Shown here: piece after piece, positions 10,965 through 21,967 of the stretch
Position numbering within the stretch: the first letter of the stretch is position 1
Layout of the letters: each line of letters begins with the position of its first letter
Assembly (NCBI RefSeq): GCF_905171775.1
Contig: NC_053490.1
Span: forward strand, 460,001,143 to 460,065,142
Source: Rana temporaria
Lineage: Eukaryota > Chordata > Amphibia > Anura > Ranidae
Direction: 5' to 3'
DNA length: 64,000 nucleotides
Program-made: the position numbers and the translations under genes
Notes under the pieces: model-generated
The model's database searches: none
Seen by the model: the letters and a program-made list of their open reading frames with translations, nothing else
What the model was told of the DNA's origin: nothing

Positions 10965-12208
10965 AAGGTTAGACCAATAGGTGGCACGAGGTCACAGGAA
11001 CAGGTGGAACAAGGTCAGAGGAATAGATGGTAAAGGGTCTGAAGAACAGGTGGTACAAGGTCAGACTCAGAAGAACAGGCAGTACGAGGTCAGAGGAATA
11101 GGTGTCATGAAGTCAGACGAGCAAGTGGAACGAGGTCAGAGGAATAGGTGGTACAAGGTCAAAAGAATAGGTGGTGCAAGGTCAGAGGAATAGGTGATAT
11201 GGGGTCAGAGGAAAAGGTGGCCCAAGGTCAGCAGAATAGGTGGTACAAGGTCAATGGAATAGGTGGTACGAGGTCAGAGGAAAAGGTGGCATGAGGTCAG
11301 AAGAATAGGTGGTGCAAGGTCAGAGGAATAGGTGGAAAAAGGTCAGAGGAATAGGTGGTACAAAGTCAGAGGAAAAGGTGGCACAAAGCCAGAGGAATAG
11401 GTAATACGAAGTGAGAGAAATAGGTGACTCAAGGTCAGAGTAATAGGTGGCACAGGGTCAGAAGAATAGGTGGTACAGGGTCAGAGGAATAGGTGGCTTG
11501 AGGTCAGAGGACTAGGTGGCTCGAGGTCAGAGGAATGGGTGGCTCGAGGTCAAAGAAATAAGTGGCACGGGGTCAGAGGAATAGGTGGCACAAGGTCAGA
11601 GGAATAGGTTGCACAAGGTCAGAGGAAAAGGTGGCACAAGGTCAGAGGAAAAGATGGTGCGAGGTCAGAAGAATAGGTGGTACAAGGTTTAGAGGTGGTG
11701 CAAGGACAGAAAAAAAGGTGATACAAGGTCAGAGGAATAGGCGATACAAGGTCGGAGGAAAAGGTGACACAAGGTCTTTGGAATAGGTGGTACGAGGTCA
11801 GAGAAACAGGTGACACAAGGTCAGAGGAATAGGTGGCATGGGGTCAGAGGAAGCGGTGGCACAAGGTCAGAGGAATAGGGGGCACGATGTTAGAGGTATA
11901 GGTGGTGTGCGGTCAGAGAAATAGGTGGCACAAGGCCAGAGGAATAGGTGGTACGAGGTCAGAGGGATAGGCGGCACGATGTTAGAGGAATAGGTGGCAT
12001 GAAGTCTGAGTAATAGATGCCACAAGGTCAGAGGAGAAGGTGGCAAGAGATCAGAGGAATAGGTGGTACGATGTCCGAGGAATAGGTGGTACGAGGTTAG
12101 AGGAATAGGTGGCATGATGTTAGAGGAATAGGTGGCATGAAGTCTGAGGAATAGACGCCACTAGGTCAGAGGAGCGGGTGGCACGAGGTCAGGGGAATAG
12201 GAATTTTT
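10965..12208. repeat. 23 bp minisatellite, about 50 copies
   Basis: The unit is close to GGTCAGAGGAATAGGTGGYA, repeated with 23 bp spacing (for example 11181 and 11204). Many copies have single-base changes and a few have length changes, notably near 11690. Translations show RGQRNRW-type peptides simply because the array happens to lack stops; I do not regard them as proteins. No flanking transposon ends were found. Confidence 0.9.
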
Positions 12209-13150
12209 CAATTTGGGAAACAGGCAAGAACAAAAATACTTATTTTTTAGTAAACGGGGAAAGGTTTGAACTTCTGAGGTGTCTTCCTGTCTCAGTGACC
12301 CCTGTTTCCCTCCTCTTCTAAAAAGTGAGGGAACATCTTCCTAGTGGAGTTACACACAGCTAGAAAACCTTTCCCTATTTCTAGCTGGGGGTGAAATGCT
12401 GTACATGCCTTCACTTATATTTAGGTTCCTAGCACATACAGAAGCTCCACGTCTGTACACTGTTATGCTGAGGGAAGACATAGAAGAAATGATTACTATT
12501 TATTTATGAAGTTGAGTGAAGTTTGCAGTAAATGGGAGAGGTCCTGTGACATACAGAAAAGCTGAGAACTGGTATTTCCCAACCAGCCGCATATGGCGGA
12601 TATAATGACAATACAGCAAGCTGTTCTACTATTACAACCAGCAGGCAGCATCATGCACACAGATTGCCCAGACAGGGCCGTCAGGAAAGAACGAGGAAAC
12701 TGTTTATATAATTGATTAAACACTGAGTCCTGAATCGTGAGCAGCCCGTACTAAGCTGGTCATGGTAAAATGGAAGCACAGAGAGTAACACGATGTCCGA
12801 ATAAAAACAAGTAATATGGCTAATTGATGATCTTTGCAGCAGTACAGTCCTGAGTTAGGAACACATATTCAGAATGATTCAATAAGACATTTCCAACACA
12901 TTACTGGCGCTGTGGATGCTGTCATACGTCTCATGTCCGAACCATCAAGGACAACACACACAACACTTTCATGAGAAATACCGACATGTGCGCCAAAGTA
13001 GGTCATAGTAGAGAAAAATGTTTTTTTGTCTGTCAGTCTTGTGACAAATTCAAGACAGTATACTGCCAAAATGGGTCTAAGCAGTGCTGGGACAAGGTCA
13101 CCTAGAGTCCAGGGCAAACATTTCAAACTGCACCCCCCAAGATGTATAAG
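12209..13150. other. Unassigned DNA
   Basis: No repeat structure and no convincing exon. The 94-codon minus frame at 12869-13153 has no recognisable domain. Confidence 0.35.
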
Positions 13151-13154
13151 CATT

Positions 13155-13510
13155 ACATGTCAGCAAACCCCCCCCCCCAAAAAAAAAAATGAGCACTAAT
13201 CTTTATGCTTATGCTAAATTCACCTCATCCCAGCATAAATCTGCCCCCTTCCGTAAACCCCCTCTAAGCTCAAATCCTCTCTCTCCCCAAATCCCACCAG
13301 CACAAATCCCCCCCCCCCCCAAAAAAAAAATTACCCTCGTAGTACAAATTCTCTACCCAGTCACCCCCTCCTAGCACAATTCCTCCCCCCAAAATGTTTC
13401 CTCCTAGCACAAATACTCCCCAATCATCCCTACTAGCACATATTGCCCCCCCCCCCCAGTAAAAAAAAAAAAGGGTTTCCCTCCTAGCACAAATTCCCTC
13501 CCGCCTATAG
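13155..13510. repeat. C-rich degenerate tandem repeat
   Basis: The word CTAGCACAAATTCCYCCCC recurs about every 30-50 bases, separated by C runs of 9-13 and A runs of 9-12 (13167-13190, 13309-13331, 13447-13471). The homopolymers make the exact length unreliable. Confidence 0.65.
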
Positions 13511-13639
13511 CGGCGCTTTAACCGCCAACGCTCGGCACTGCTCAGTGTGAGGGAAAAGGGAGTAACCGCTCCAGGTGGATGTGCTTTGGTGATCAACCTC
13601 CTCTCAGAGACCAAGGGTGCTGGCAATGCGTATAGCAAA

Positions 13640-13905
13640 GAACGCAGAAATATTTGGACAGCCGCACTCCAGGAAATATTCCTTTTGTTGCCTTTATTGG
13701 TAAAATAGGATAAAAAACACTACAAGTCACAGCAAGAAAATGGGACACATGGCTGACACGTTTCGCACTAGTACTTAGTGCTTAGTCATGACTAAGCACA
13801 AAGTACTAGTGTGAAACGCGTCAGCCGTGTGTCCCTGTGTCCCATTTTCTTGCTGTGGCTTTTAGTGTTGGATTGCGGCTGTCCAAATATTTTTTCGTTC
13901 TTTGC
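13640..13905. repeat. Palindromic repeat with two opposed hammerhead-like cores
   Basis: The arms around 13690-13780 and 13790-13880 are inverted copies centred near 13787. The plus strand has GCAC (13796-13799) pairing with GTGT (13809-13812), then GAAAC and CGCGTC. The minus strand has GCAC pairing with GTGC, then GAAAC and GTGTC (GAAAC at 13764-13760). The CUGANGA boxes are damaged at the centre. Confidence 0.5.
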
Positions 13906-13929
13906 TCAGTGTGAAAGTGCCCTAAATGT

Positions 13930-14395
13930 AGGGGATGCTCCATGGTAAAAAGGTTCAGAAAGGCTGATGTAGAAAATCCTATCTGGAAACTGAATTTGCC
14001 AGCTACAACATTTGAAACTATACTGATTTAGGTTTATAAAGTAATCTTTTTAGTGCTATGTGTACATTTTTTGTGTTTTTAGTTTTTTTTTACAAAAAGT
14101 GTGTTGTTTTTTAATGTGAAAATGTACACATTTTGTTATTTTGTAATGTAAATTATTAACAATAGAAATAGCTTGGTTTACAGCTTTCCTTGGTTTTATA
14201 AATGCGTCTTTCATGCGTCTAAAAACTTTCACAGAAGCATGAAACTAGATGCATAAACGAAACTGAAACTACAGGTACATTATATGATTGATTTTTATCT
14301 ATTTTTAATCATTTTTAAAAGGAATCAGTTAACTATTATGTCTCTATACCCTGTAAACAGTAATTTCAGCAACAAAAAATGTTTTCCTTTACAAC
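13930..14395. other. AT-rich unassigned DNA
   Basis: Nothing is recognised beyond T and A runs. Confidence 0.35.
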
Positions 14396-14610
14396 TCCTT
14401 TAAATCCCCTAATGAAGCCAACACTGGCAAAACATGTTGGGATAACACATGAACCTATAGCCACCATATAACCGGAATTTCATTGAGTGAATTTATTTGA
14501 TCATATTTTAATCATGTCTACAATAAATGTGATGTTTTAATTACTTCTTGTTTCTATTACTATATATTGGCATTGTTACAATCCTACCCAAACCCTCTTC
14601 CAATATATTT
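14396..14610 (+). repeat. Hammerhead-like core followed by AT-rich tail (copy c)
   Basis: At 14405-14442: TCCC (stem I), CTAATGAA (one change from CUGAUGAA), GCC-6 nt-GGC (stem II), AAAAC (GAAAC with G to A), ATGTT and GGGA, which is complementary to the TCCC. The AT-rich tail with ACAATAAATGTG resembles the tails of copies a and e. Confidence 0.5.
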
Positions 14611-15078
14611 AGTAGGGTTGAGTCACATCCCAATAGGAACATCTCCTAATAAGCACCTGCTTGGTGTGACAACTTTTTCATCCAAAGTTTAAAGAGAAGA
14701 GTGGGTTATAGATACCTAGAAATTCCCTTTAAGACATTTCTTGCAATGTGTTTTGTATTAAGTGTTAGGCTGCAGGTATACAACAATCTGCAGTTAAAAC
14801 CCTACATGCCGTGACAATGACATGTTGCAGTAACAGGTTTACCTGAGAATATTCTTGCTTGCTGTGTAATTGTGATGGAGGAATTTTCGCTGCATGATCC
14901 CGAACAGAGCCGCAAAGGGAGCAGTTTAGTCCTCCCACTCCTTTTCCATAATCAGGTTTCCTTTAAAGCTAAACATTCAAAGAGTCATTTGGTTCAAGAT
15001 GTGTATTTTATTAAAAATTCACATAACCTTTATCAACATTGGCCCTTTATAATTTTAAATTGTAGCAATTGTGAAGTG
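14611..15078. other. Unassigned DNA
   Basis: No feature is supported. The 102-codon plus frame at 14872-15180 runs into the next MITE and resembles nothing known. Confidence 0.35.
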
Positions 15079-15081
15079 TAT

Positions 15082-15831
15082 GGCCCGGATTCACAAAGCA
15101 CTTCCGCTAACGTATCTCGAGATACTCCGCGTAAGTGCAAATATGCACCGTTGTATCTATGCGCCGTGCCCACAAACTGAGATACGCCTAAAAATAGGCT
15201 TCATCCGACCAACGTAACTTGCCTACGCCGGCGTATCGTGGGCGCATATTTACGCTGGACGCATGTGGCGCTCCCATTGATTTCCTATTCAAATATGGAA
15301 ATGAGGGAGATAAGTCGATTCACGAACGTACTTGCGCCCGGCGCATAATATACGCGGTTTGCGTAAGTCGTACGTCCGGCGTAAAGTTATTCCCCATATA
15401 TGAGGCGCAACCCATGCAAAGGTATGGACCAGGGAACACAAGCCGTCGTATCTTTTGTCGTTTACGTTGTACGGGAATATGACTAGGCGTAGGTTACGTT
15501 CACGTCGTAGGCAGTGATCCGGCGTATCTTAGGGAGTAGTTCCGACGTGATTCTGAGCATGCGCACTGGATGCGTCCACGGGACGGCGCATGCGCCGTTT
15601 GTTATTCGTATCTTTATGGTGCTCGGCCCATCATTTGCATGGGGTCACGCCTCATTTGCATGGCTCACGCCCACTTCCACTTACGACGATTTACGCCTAA
15701 GAAACCCAGCGCAGATTTGGTGGCAAGTGCTTTGTGAATTTGGTGCTTGCCTCTCTGCGCTGCGTCGGCGTAGCGTAAAGAAGATACGCTACGGCGGCAT
15801 AAATATGCGCCGATGTATGTGAATCCGGGCC
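15082..15831. mobile_element. Family A MITE, subfamily 2
   Basis: The ends GGCCCGGATTCAC and GTGAATCCGGGCC are perfect inverted repeats with TAT duplicated (15079-15081, 15832-15834). Internal words TGAGCATGCGCAC, CATTTGCATGGGGTCACG and GGCGTATCTTAG are shared with the copies at 50.8 and 34.3 kb. Non-coding. Confidence 0.85.
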
Positions 15832-15847
15832 TATGTATATATGGCAC

Positions 15848-16872
15848 CAGTGTTTCCAACCTACCAGATTAAAATTTACTGACACAACACTCACATTTTT
15901 TTGGCACAGCCACGTCTTTACTGACATTTCCAAAAGTTTCAAAATGATGTTACAAATTTCAGCATTTAGGCTACAAACAAGTACAATGTGCAATTAGCAA
16001 TGTGATTTAAGGCAAACAACACATTTCTTTTTTTATTTTCGATATAGTAAGGTGCTAGCTTAGGGACAGTACTCAACTCAGGAGTGCGAGAAATTAGAAC
16101 TGGCGGACACACATACACATGAAATTGACTCTCATGCCGCGTACACACGACCATTTTTCATGACGAGAAAAATGCCATTTTTTAAATTGGTCATTAAAAA
16201 CAATCGTGTGTGGGCTCCAGAGCATTTTTCTCGACGAGAAAAATGGGCATTAAAAATTTAGAACCTGCCGTCGTTTTTCTCGTCGTGAAAAGCGGTCGTG
16301 TGTAGGCTTTAACGACGGGGGAAAAAAAATGCGCAAGCTCAGAAGCAAGTTATAAGAAGGGAAATTTGCATAATCAGCCCAAAGGGTGGCGCCATTCCAA
16401 TGGAACTTCCCCTTTATAGTGCCGTCGTACGTGTTGTACGTCACCGTGCTTTGCTCAAGCATTTTTTTTCACGATCGTGTGTATGCAAGGCAGGCTTGAC
16501 AAGAATCACGTCGAGAAAAACGTTGTTTTTTTCCATGACATTAAAAACGGTCGTGTGTACGCGGCATTACAGTGACATTGACAGCAGTGTGCAGCAGCAT
16601 AGATGATGATGACAGATCACCGACACAACAAATCCCCTCCTGAGTGATGGTGACAATATCTCTCCATGCCAGGTGGTCCCTTCAGTCCACTCCAGTCCAA
16701 ACAGGACGGACAGTCTCGCTCCCAGCCTGTCTTGCTTCCGACCCGCATGCAGGCCCCAGCCACTCTGCACAGCTTCCTTGCACCATGACATCACACAACA
16801 TTCTTAGGCAACGCCTCCGCCAGACCTGTACCCGCTGGCATCACCTGAACACACTGTAGAAGGCACTCAGAT
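15848..16872 (-). mobile_element. hAT-like CAGTGTTG element, truncated, with nested MITE
   Basis: It begins CAGTGTTTCCAACC. In inverse orientation it matches the element at 41189-43336, at both its right-end sequence (GTTGTGTCAGTAAATTT) and its internal GAGTGGACTGAAG...GACATCACACAACA segment. Homology ends near 16872 without the other terminus, so this copy is truncated. Confidence 0.65.
16135..16566. mobile_element. PIF/Harbinger-like MITE, family B (copy 1)
   Basis: The termini TGCCGCGTACACACGA and TCGTGTGTACGCGGCA are inverted, flanked by TCA (16132-16134) and TTA (16567-16569). The arms are built of AACGGTCGTG and TTTCTCGTCG words. It interrupts the hAT-like element around it. Confidence 0.8.
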
Positions 16873-17112
16873 GTTATAAATTAGTGCACACTTACAATTT
16901 AATCTCCAAATGCTGTTAAATACAAATGATGACACTGTGTTGATGAAAAATATACCAACAAAGTCAAGCTATAAAAATGCTGCGCACCCGCGACACGCAA
17001 AGTACTACGAAACCTGAAATTCCTGGCCACCAACCTGCAGCCCTTTGACATTTAATGGGAGACCTTCAGGGCTTCTGAATGCCTCACCAAACATCAGCCA
17101 CTGTCTTCCTTC

Positions 17113-17448
17113 TTAAAGCGGAACGGAACTAATTTTATAACAGACTGCCAGCAGGCAGGCTATTATCGCAGAAGAGATATGCAGTATCTCCTCTGTGTTA
17201 AAATACATCTACCTGCCTGCCCGCAGTCTCCTGCAGCATGTAAACTGAGCAATGCATGTGCAGCTCAGCCTTCATTTCCAGCACGGTCCCTGTATGTCTG
17301 ACTCCTGCACATGCAGAGGAATGACGTTATCCCGCCCCAGCCGATGGAGATGCTCAAGGACTAGCTTCTGGGAAGAAAATGCCGGTGAGGGACCCAGAGA
17401 CTGTTACGGAGGAGGTAAGTATAATTTTGCCTTTAGTTCCACTATAAG
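17113..17448. mobile_element. TTAA-flanked MITE with splice-donor consensus
   Basis: It starts TTAAAGCGGAACGGAACT and ends AGTTCCACTATAA, a decayed inverse of the start. GGAGGTAAGTATAA occurs at 17411-17424 near the right end. The TTAA target fits a piggyBac-like origin. Non-coding. Confidence 0.6.
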
Positions 17449-17524
17449 TTGCCAGTGAGTAGTGGCTTTTAGTAATGTGTTAGGTTTGGTATATTTATTT
17501 CCCAGTATCTTCTTCTACACTGTG

Positions 17525-18370
17525 CTTTCAATGTAAAGGAATATCAAGAGGACCTGTCATGGCTCTATAAATGTATATAGGACTATAAAGAGTACTTGAC
17601 ATTGCTCCATACATGTATAAAGGAGTATAACGAGGGCCTGTCATGGCTCTATACATGTATAAAGAGGACCTGTCATGGCTCTATAAATGTATATAGGACT
17701 ATAAAGAGTACTTGACATTGCTCCATACATGTATAAAGGAGTATAACGAGGGCCTGTCATGGCTCTATAGATGTACTGTATAAAGAAAACCTGTCATGGC
17801 TCTATACATGTATAAAGAGGACCTGTCATGGCTCTATACATGTATAAAGGAGTATAAAGAGGACCTGTCATTACTCTTTACATGTAAAGGAATATCAAGA
17901 GGACCTGTCATGTCTCTATAAATGTATATAGGACTATAAAGAGTACTTGACATGGCTCTATACATGTATAAAGGAGTATAACAAGGGCCTGTCATGGCTC
18001 TATACATGTATAAAGAGGACCTGTCATGGCTCTATACATGTATAAAGAGAACATGTCATGGCTCTATACATGTATAAAGAAGTATTAAGAGGACCTGTCA
18101 TGGCTCTATACATGTGTATATAGAGGACCTGTCGAGACTCTTTACATGTAAAGGAATATAAAGAGGACCTGCCATGGCTCTATAAATGTAAATAGGAGTA
18201 TAAAGAGGACCTGTCATGGCTCTATACATGTATAAAGGAGTATAATGAGGGCCTGTCATGGCTCTATAGATGTATAAAGAGGGCCTGTCATGGCTCTATA
18301 TATGCATATAGGCGTATAAAAAGGACCTGCCATGGCTCTATACAAGTATCCAGGAGTATAAAGGGACCTG
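17525..18370. repeat. Minisatellite with 32 and 42 bp unit variants
   Basis: The basic unit reads roughly GAGGACCTGTCATGGCTC then TATACATGTATAAA, with or without the extra decamer GGAGTATAAA. A longer higher-order block recurs (about 17553-17640 and 17673-17760). No open frame of note. Confidence 0.9.
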
Positions 18371-18700
18371 TGAATTGCCGGCGGCCACAATGTATCTTGC
18401 GCAAACTAATCAATGTACGCTAATTGTGTTTTTTTTTGTACCAAAAATATGTAGAAGAATACATTTTGGCCTAAACTGAAGAAAATAGTTTATTTTTCAA
18501 AATTTTGGGGGTATTTATTATAGCAAAAAGTTAAAAAAATATATATATTTATAGCACAAAAAATAAAAACCGCAGAGGTGATCAAATATCACCAAAAGAA
18601 AGCTCTATTTGTGGGAAAAAAAGGACATCAATTTTATTTGGGTAGCGGAGCTGGCGGAACGGGCTGGCGGGCATCAGTATGCTGCCCTCCTAAAAGTGCT
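18371..18700. repeat. Dispersed AT-rich repeat
   Basis: The GCGCAAACTAATCAATGTACG...ACCGCAGAGGTGATCAAATA...AAAGCTCTATTTGTGGG series looks like a common frog interspersed repeat. The class is unknown and no boundaries are visible. Confidence 0.35.
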
Positions 18701-18844
18701 GCGTGGTACCCATGGTACCACCCGGTCCCATCATAGGGCCGGCCCTGCCTGTAGTGCGTCTTTCATCTCTGATAGCTGCCTGTAGTATGCCTTTTTCTTT
18801 TTGGACCATCTCCTGTTGCATGTCTGAAAGTTGTCTGTAGTATG

Positions 18845-19580
18845 AATAAACAAAACGCAGCACTGAAAAACTTAGTAGTGCACACACCACTACAAAAAAC
18901 TGGTGAGTGTCCAGTAAGTGATACAAAATTATAAAAATACTAGGAAATTAAATGTACAGTGCAAATCGCATAATCATACGACACAGTGCAAATAGCATAA
19001 TCGTGCAACACAGTGTAAAAACATGCATAAATATCAAAAATGGTGATAAACAAAAAATCCTAAAGAATGAATATATATTGACACACAAGTCCTTGTATAA
19101 ATATTCTTTAAGTGCTCCAGTGCATATAATGAATACTCCAAAGTGCTTCAGTGCATATTCAAATAGCAGCATTCCTGGAATGATAAGTATTACCGTTCAT
19201 AAAACCACACAGCCCAGTGAGTGATCCAAAAAGCTGTAGGTAATGGACGCTCACCTCAGAGCGTGCGACCGTGCAGCTAAGCTTGGTCTGTGTCCACGCT
19301 TATGAACCACACCTGGATTCTAGTGGGCAAGCCTGGGATCCAGGTCTCCTTAGTATATGTTCCAGATCATAGAAGATAGAAAAAAACTCAGATGGTGCAA
19401 GTAACGTTTTTAAAGGTTTATTAAATAAAGAAATCCCCTGCCGGGGTACTCACACAGCATGGGTACGGAAGTGCACCACTCTAAAACAGGCCCGTAATGA
19501 TGTACAGAGATCGGGATATGGTAAAGTCCTCCTTAGCCTCACTCAGACTCTCCTGCCGTCTTGTCCCCCCCCCCTACGCG
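18845..19580 (-). mobile_element. Hammerhead-family retroelement-like insertion (copy f)
   Basis: This 736 bp insertion is flanked by a perfect 14 bp direct repeat, TTGTCTGTAGTATG (18831-18844, 19581-19594). Read on the minus strand it begins CGCGTAGGGG, the bases that normally follow the GAAA of the hammerhead core, so the 5' boundary falls at the ribozyme. A TTTAATAAA segment and an AT-rich tail ending GCTGCGTTTTGTTTATT follow, as in other copies. Open frames on both strands inside are not protein-like. Confidence 0.6.
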
Positions 19581-19734
19581 TTGTCTGTAGTATGCCTGTC
19601 CTTTTTTTAACAAGAAGATATGCCTGTCCTTTTTGGACCATTTCCTGTTGTATGTCTGCAGTCTCTGACAGCTGTCTATTGTTTTCCATTTACTGACTAT
19701 TATGTGTGACATTTTAGTAATGTCAGGACTGCAC

Positions 19735-20203
19735 TTAAAGCGGAGCTCCACCCTAAAGTGGAACTCCCGCTGATCGGAACCCTCCCCCCTCCGGTGTCAC
19801 ATTTGACACCTTTCAGGGGGGAGGGGGGTGCAGATACCTGTCTAAAGACAGGTATTTGCACCGACTTCTGGCCACAGTCTGCGGGCAGACTGCGGGCAGG
19901 ACGCCACCTCCCGTCCCCATCCCCCCCAGAGCACAGCGGGAGCCAGTCAGCAGGCGCAGCGTGACTTGCGCATAACCTGTAGGGAACCGGGCAGTGAAGC
20001 CGGAGCGCTTCACTTCCTGGTTCCCTCACCGAGAATGGCGGGGGGGGGGGGCAGCAGAGTGACGAGCGATCGCTCATCCTCTGCTGCCGACGGCGCTGGA
20101 CTCCAGGACAGGTAAGTGTCCTAATATTAAAAGTCAGCAGCTGCAGTATTTGTAGCTGCTGGCTTTTAATATTTTTTTTTCAGCGGTGCTCCGCTTTAAG
20201 CCC
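19735..20203. mobile_element. TTAA-flanked MITE (AAAGCGGAGCTCC type)
   Basis: It begins TTAAAGCGGAGCTCCACC and ends GGTGCTCCGCTTTAA, near-perfect inverted ends on a TTAA target. The right arm carries ACAGGTAAGTGTCC (20108-20121). A second partial copy is at 60.2-60.5 kb. Overlapping GC-rich open frames on both strands are artefacts of composition. Confidence 0.75.
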
Positions 20204-20224
20204 TTTTTTATCAAGGAAGATGAC

Positions 20225-21071
20225 TAGGGATGAGCCTAACACCCCCCGGTTCGGTTCGCAGCAGAACAGGCCAAAAATTTGTTTGAACACGCACGCAAAC
20301 ACGGTTAAAGTCTATGAAAAATCAAAAGTGGTAATTTTAAAGGCTAATATGCGTCAGAGGGGGCAGGTTAAGTCACGGGTGGCCCCGCCCTCGGTTATAA
20401 AACAGCTGTCAGACGGGTCGTGCGTTATTCGGCCGGGAGCCTCCTATGGAGGCGGCATCGTTCGTAGCGGCGGGTCGGACTCGTAGAAGGATTACGGCCC
20501 TGGAATTTTATTTTTATTAAAGGACTTGTCCCAACTTTGTGTTTGTGTGTGTTTTATTTTCCTTTTTTCTCACTTTTTTGGGTGAAATGGTAGGGGTACA
20601 ATGTACCCCATTACCAATTCACATAGGGGGGCCAGCATCTTTGTTAAAGGGGGCTTCCAGATTCCGATAAGCCCCCCACCCACAGACCCCCACACGAGAA
20701 ACATGCGTTACTTTACAGGCATACTATAGACACCCCCAGGTATTTAAAGGAATATTTAACTTTTATTGTTTCACTTTAAGCATTATTAAAATCACTGCTC
20801 CCGAAAAAAAATGTAGTTTTTAAAACTTTTTTTTGCATTGATACATGTCCCCTGGGGCAGGACCTGGGTCCCCAAACACTTTTTATGGCAATAACTTGCA
20901 TATTAACCTTTAAAATGAGCAATTTTAATTTCTCCCATAGACTTTTAAAGGGTGTTCCGCGGCTTTCGTATTTGCCGCGAACACCCCAAATTGTTTGCTA
21001 TTCGTTGAAAGGGCAAACAACCAATATTCGAGTCAAACTCATGTTCGACCCGAACATAAAGCTCATCCCTA
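20225..21071. mobile_element. Non-autonomous hAT transposon (847 bp)
   Basis: The termini are TAGGGATGAGC and GCTCATCCCTA, with a perfect 8 bp duplication, AAGATGAC (20217-20224, 21072-21079). The subterminal GGTTCGGTTCG/CGACCCGAAC sequences are also inverted. An inverse-orientation copy, split by a LINE, is at 32.7-36.5 kb. No transposase. Confidence 0.85.
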
Positions 21072-21079
21072 AAGATGAC

Positions 21080-21960
21080 CACCACTGCCCAAAACTGTCA
21101 AGAGGTGAAACTTCAAATTCTTTACACCTTATTCATTTAGAGTTAACTGTAAATGGTGGCCCTAGAGTTATTCCTCTCACTCCAGCATGCAAGTGTGCAG
21201 CTTATGAGTGTGTTTGTTCATAGCTGAACACTTCCAGATTTATACTTCACAAGGGAGATCTGTGAACGGAAGTTCACTGATCTCCCTCCTTTCACCATCC
21301 TGATGAAGTTTTTAGATGAAATAAGTTGGGGCAGGGGGCTCCATACTTTCTATAGAAGTGATTGGACCAGAAACCTAGGAGAACACTGTGAGAATACAAA
21401 CATATTCACTGTTGCTGTTGCTGCAGAATCGACAGCGTTGTCATCTGATAAAGGAAGTTGAAAACAAATGGGCCTATTGGCAGGAACAACAGGTATTAAA
21501 ACCACATAACAGGGAGCGGTCTACAAAACAAAAATGACATTGTTAATGCAAGTGACAGACTACATCACATAAGTTATTTTTGATTTTGCTCATAGTTCCA
21601 GTTTAATAATTACAGTTAATGTTAAATAATGGAGTTTGAAGATAACTTATGTGGCTGATTTCTGAAAAATGGTACAAAATTAACCATAGGTGTTTCCTGC
21701 AGTAGGCAGATCTCATGTTTGATTTGCCCTGTAAAAGTTTGATTTATTGTAGGAGTTATTGATTGCTATTGTGGTGATGTCAGACTTCTCAGTTCCATTA
21801 GATTGCAAGGCATTAACGGAAACCTGTCTTGTAAGAAATATGGAGGCTGCCATTGCTGAGAAGGGCAATGACTTTTAATCTTTCTGAGTTACTGACCTGG
21901 AACACATATAGGTATAAGTAATCTGACTTTTTTTGCGCATGCTTGCTTTATGTTTGTGAC
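21080..21960. other. Unassigned DNA
   Basis: No gene. A CCTGATGAAG...GATGAAATAAG string at 21298-21327 vaguely resembles the hammerhead box order, but stem II does not pair. Confidence 0.3.
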
Positions 21961-21967
21961 TCAGCAG

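Noticed and set aside
10981..12115. Several basic open frames (RGQRNRW and the complementary SDLVPPI repeats)
   Set aside because: They are translations of the 23 bp minisatellite.
10965..12208. Possible CRISPR array (regular short repeats)
   Set aside because: The units are directly contiguous with no unique spacers, and the genome is a vertebrate's.
18690..18926. Minus-strand 78-codon frame with a hydrophobic start, resembling a small membrane protein (NDUFC1 considered)
   Set aside because: It crosses the boundary of a repeat insertion with a 14 bp duplication at 18831-18844, and lacks the conserved C-terminal motif expected of NDUFC1.
19700..20077. 125-codon minus-strand frame and overlapping plus-strand frame
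   Set aside because: Both lie wholly inside a TTAA-flanked MITE with inverted ends.
21298..21327. Intact CTGATGA box near GATGAAAT, a possible hammerhead
   Set aside because: The stretch between the boxes does not form a stem and the spacing differs from the other cores.
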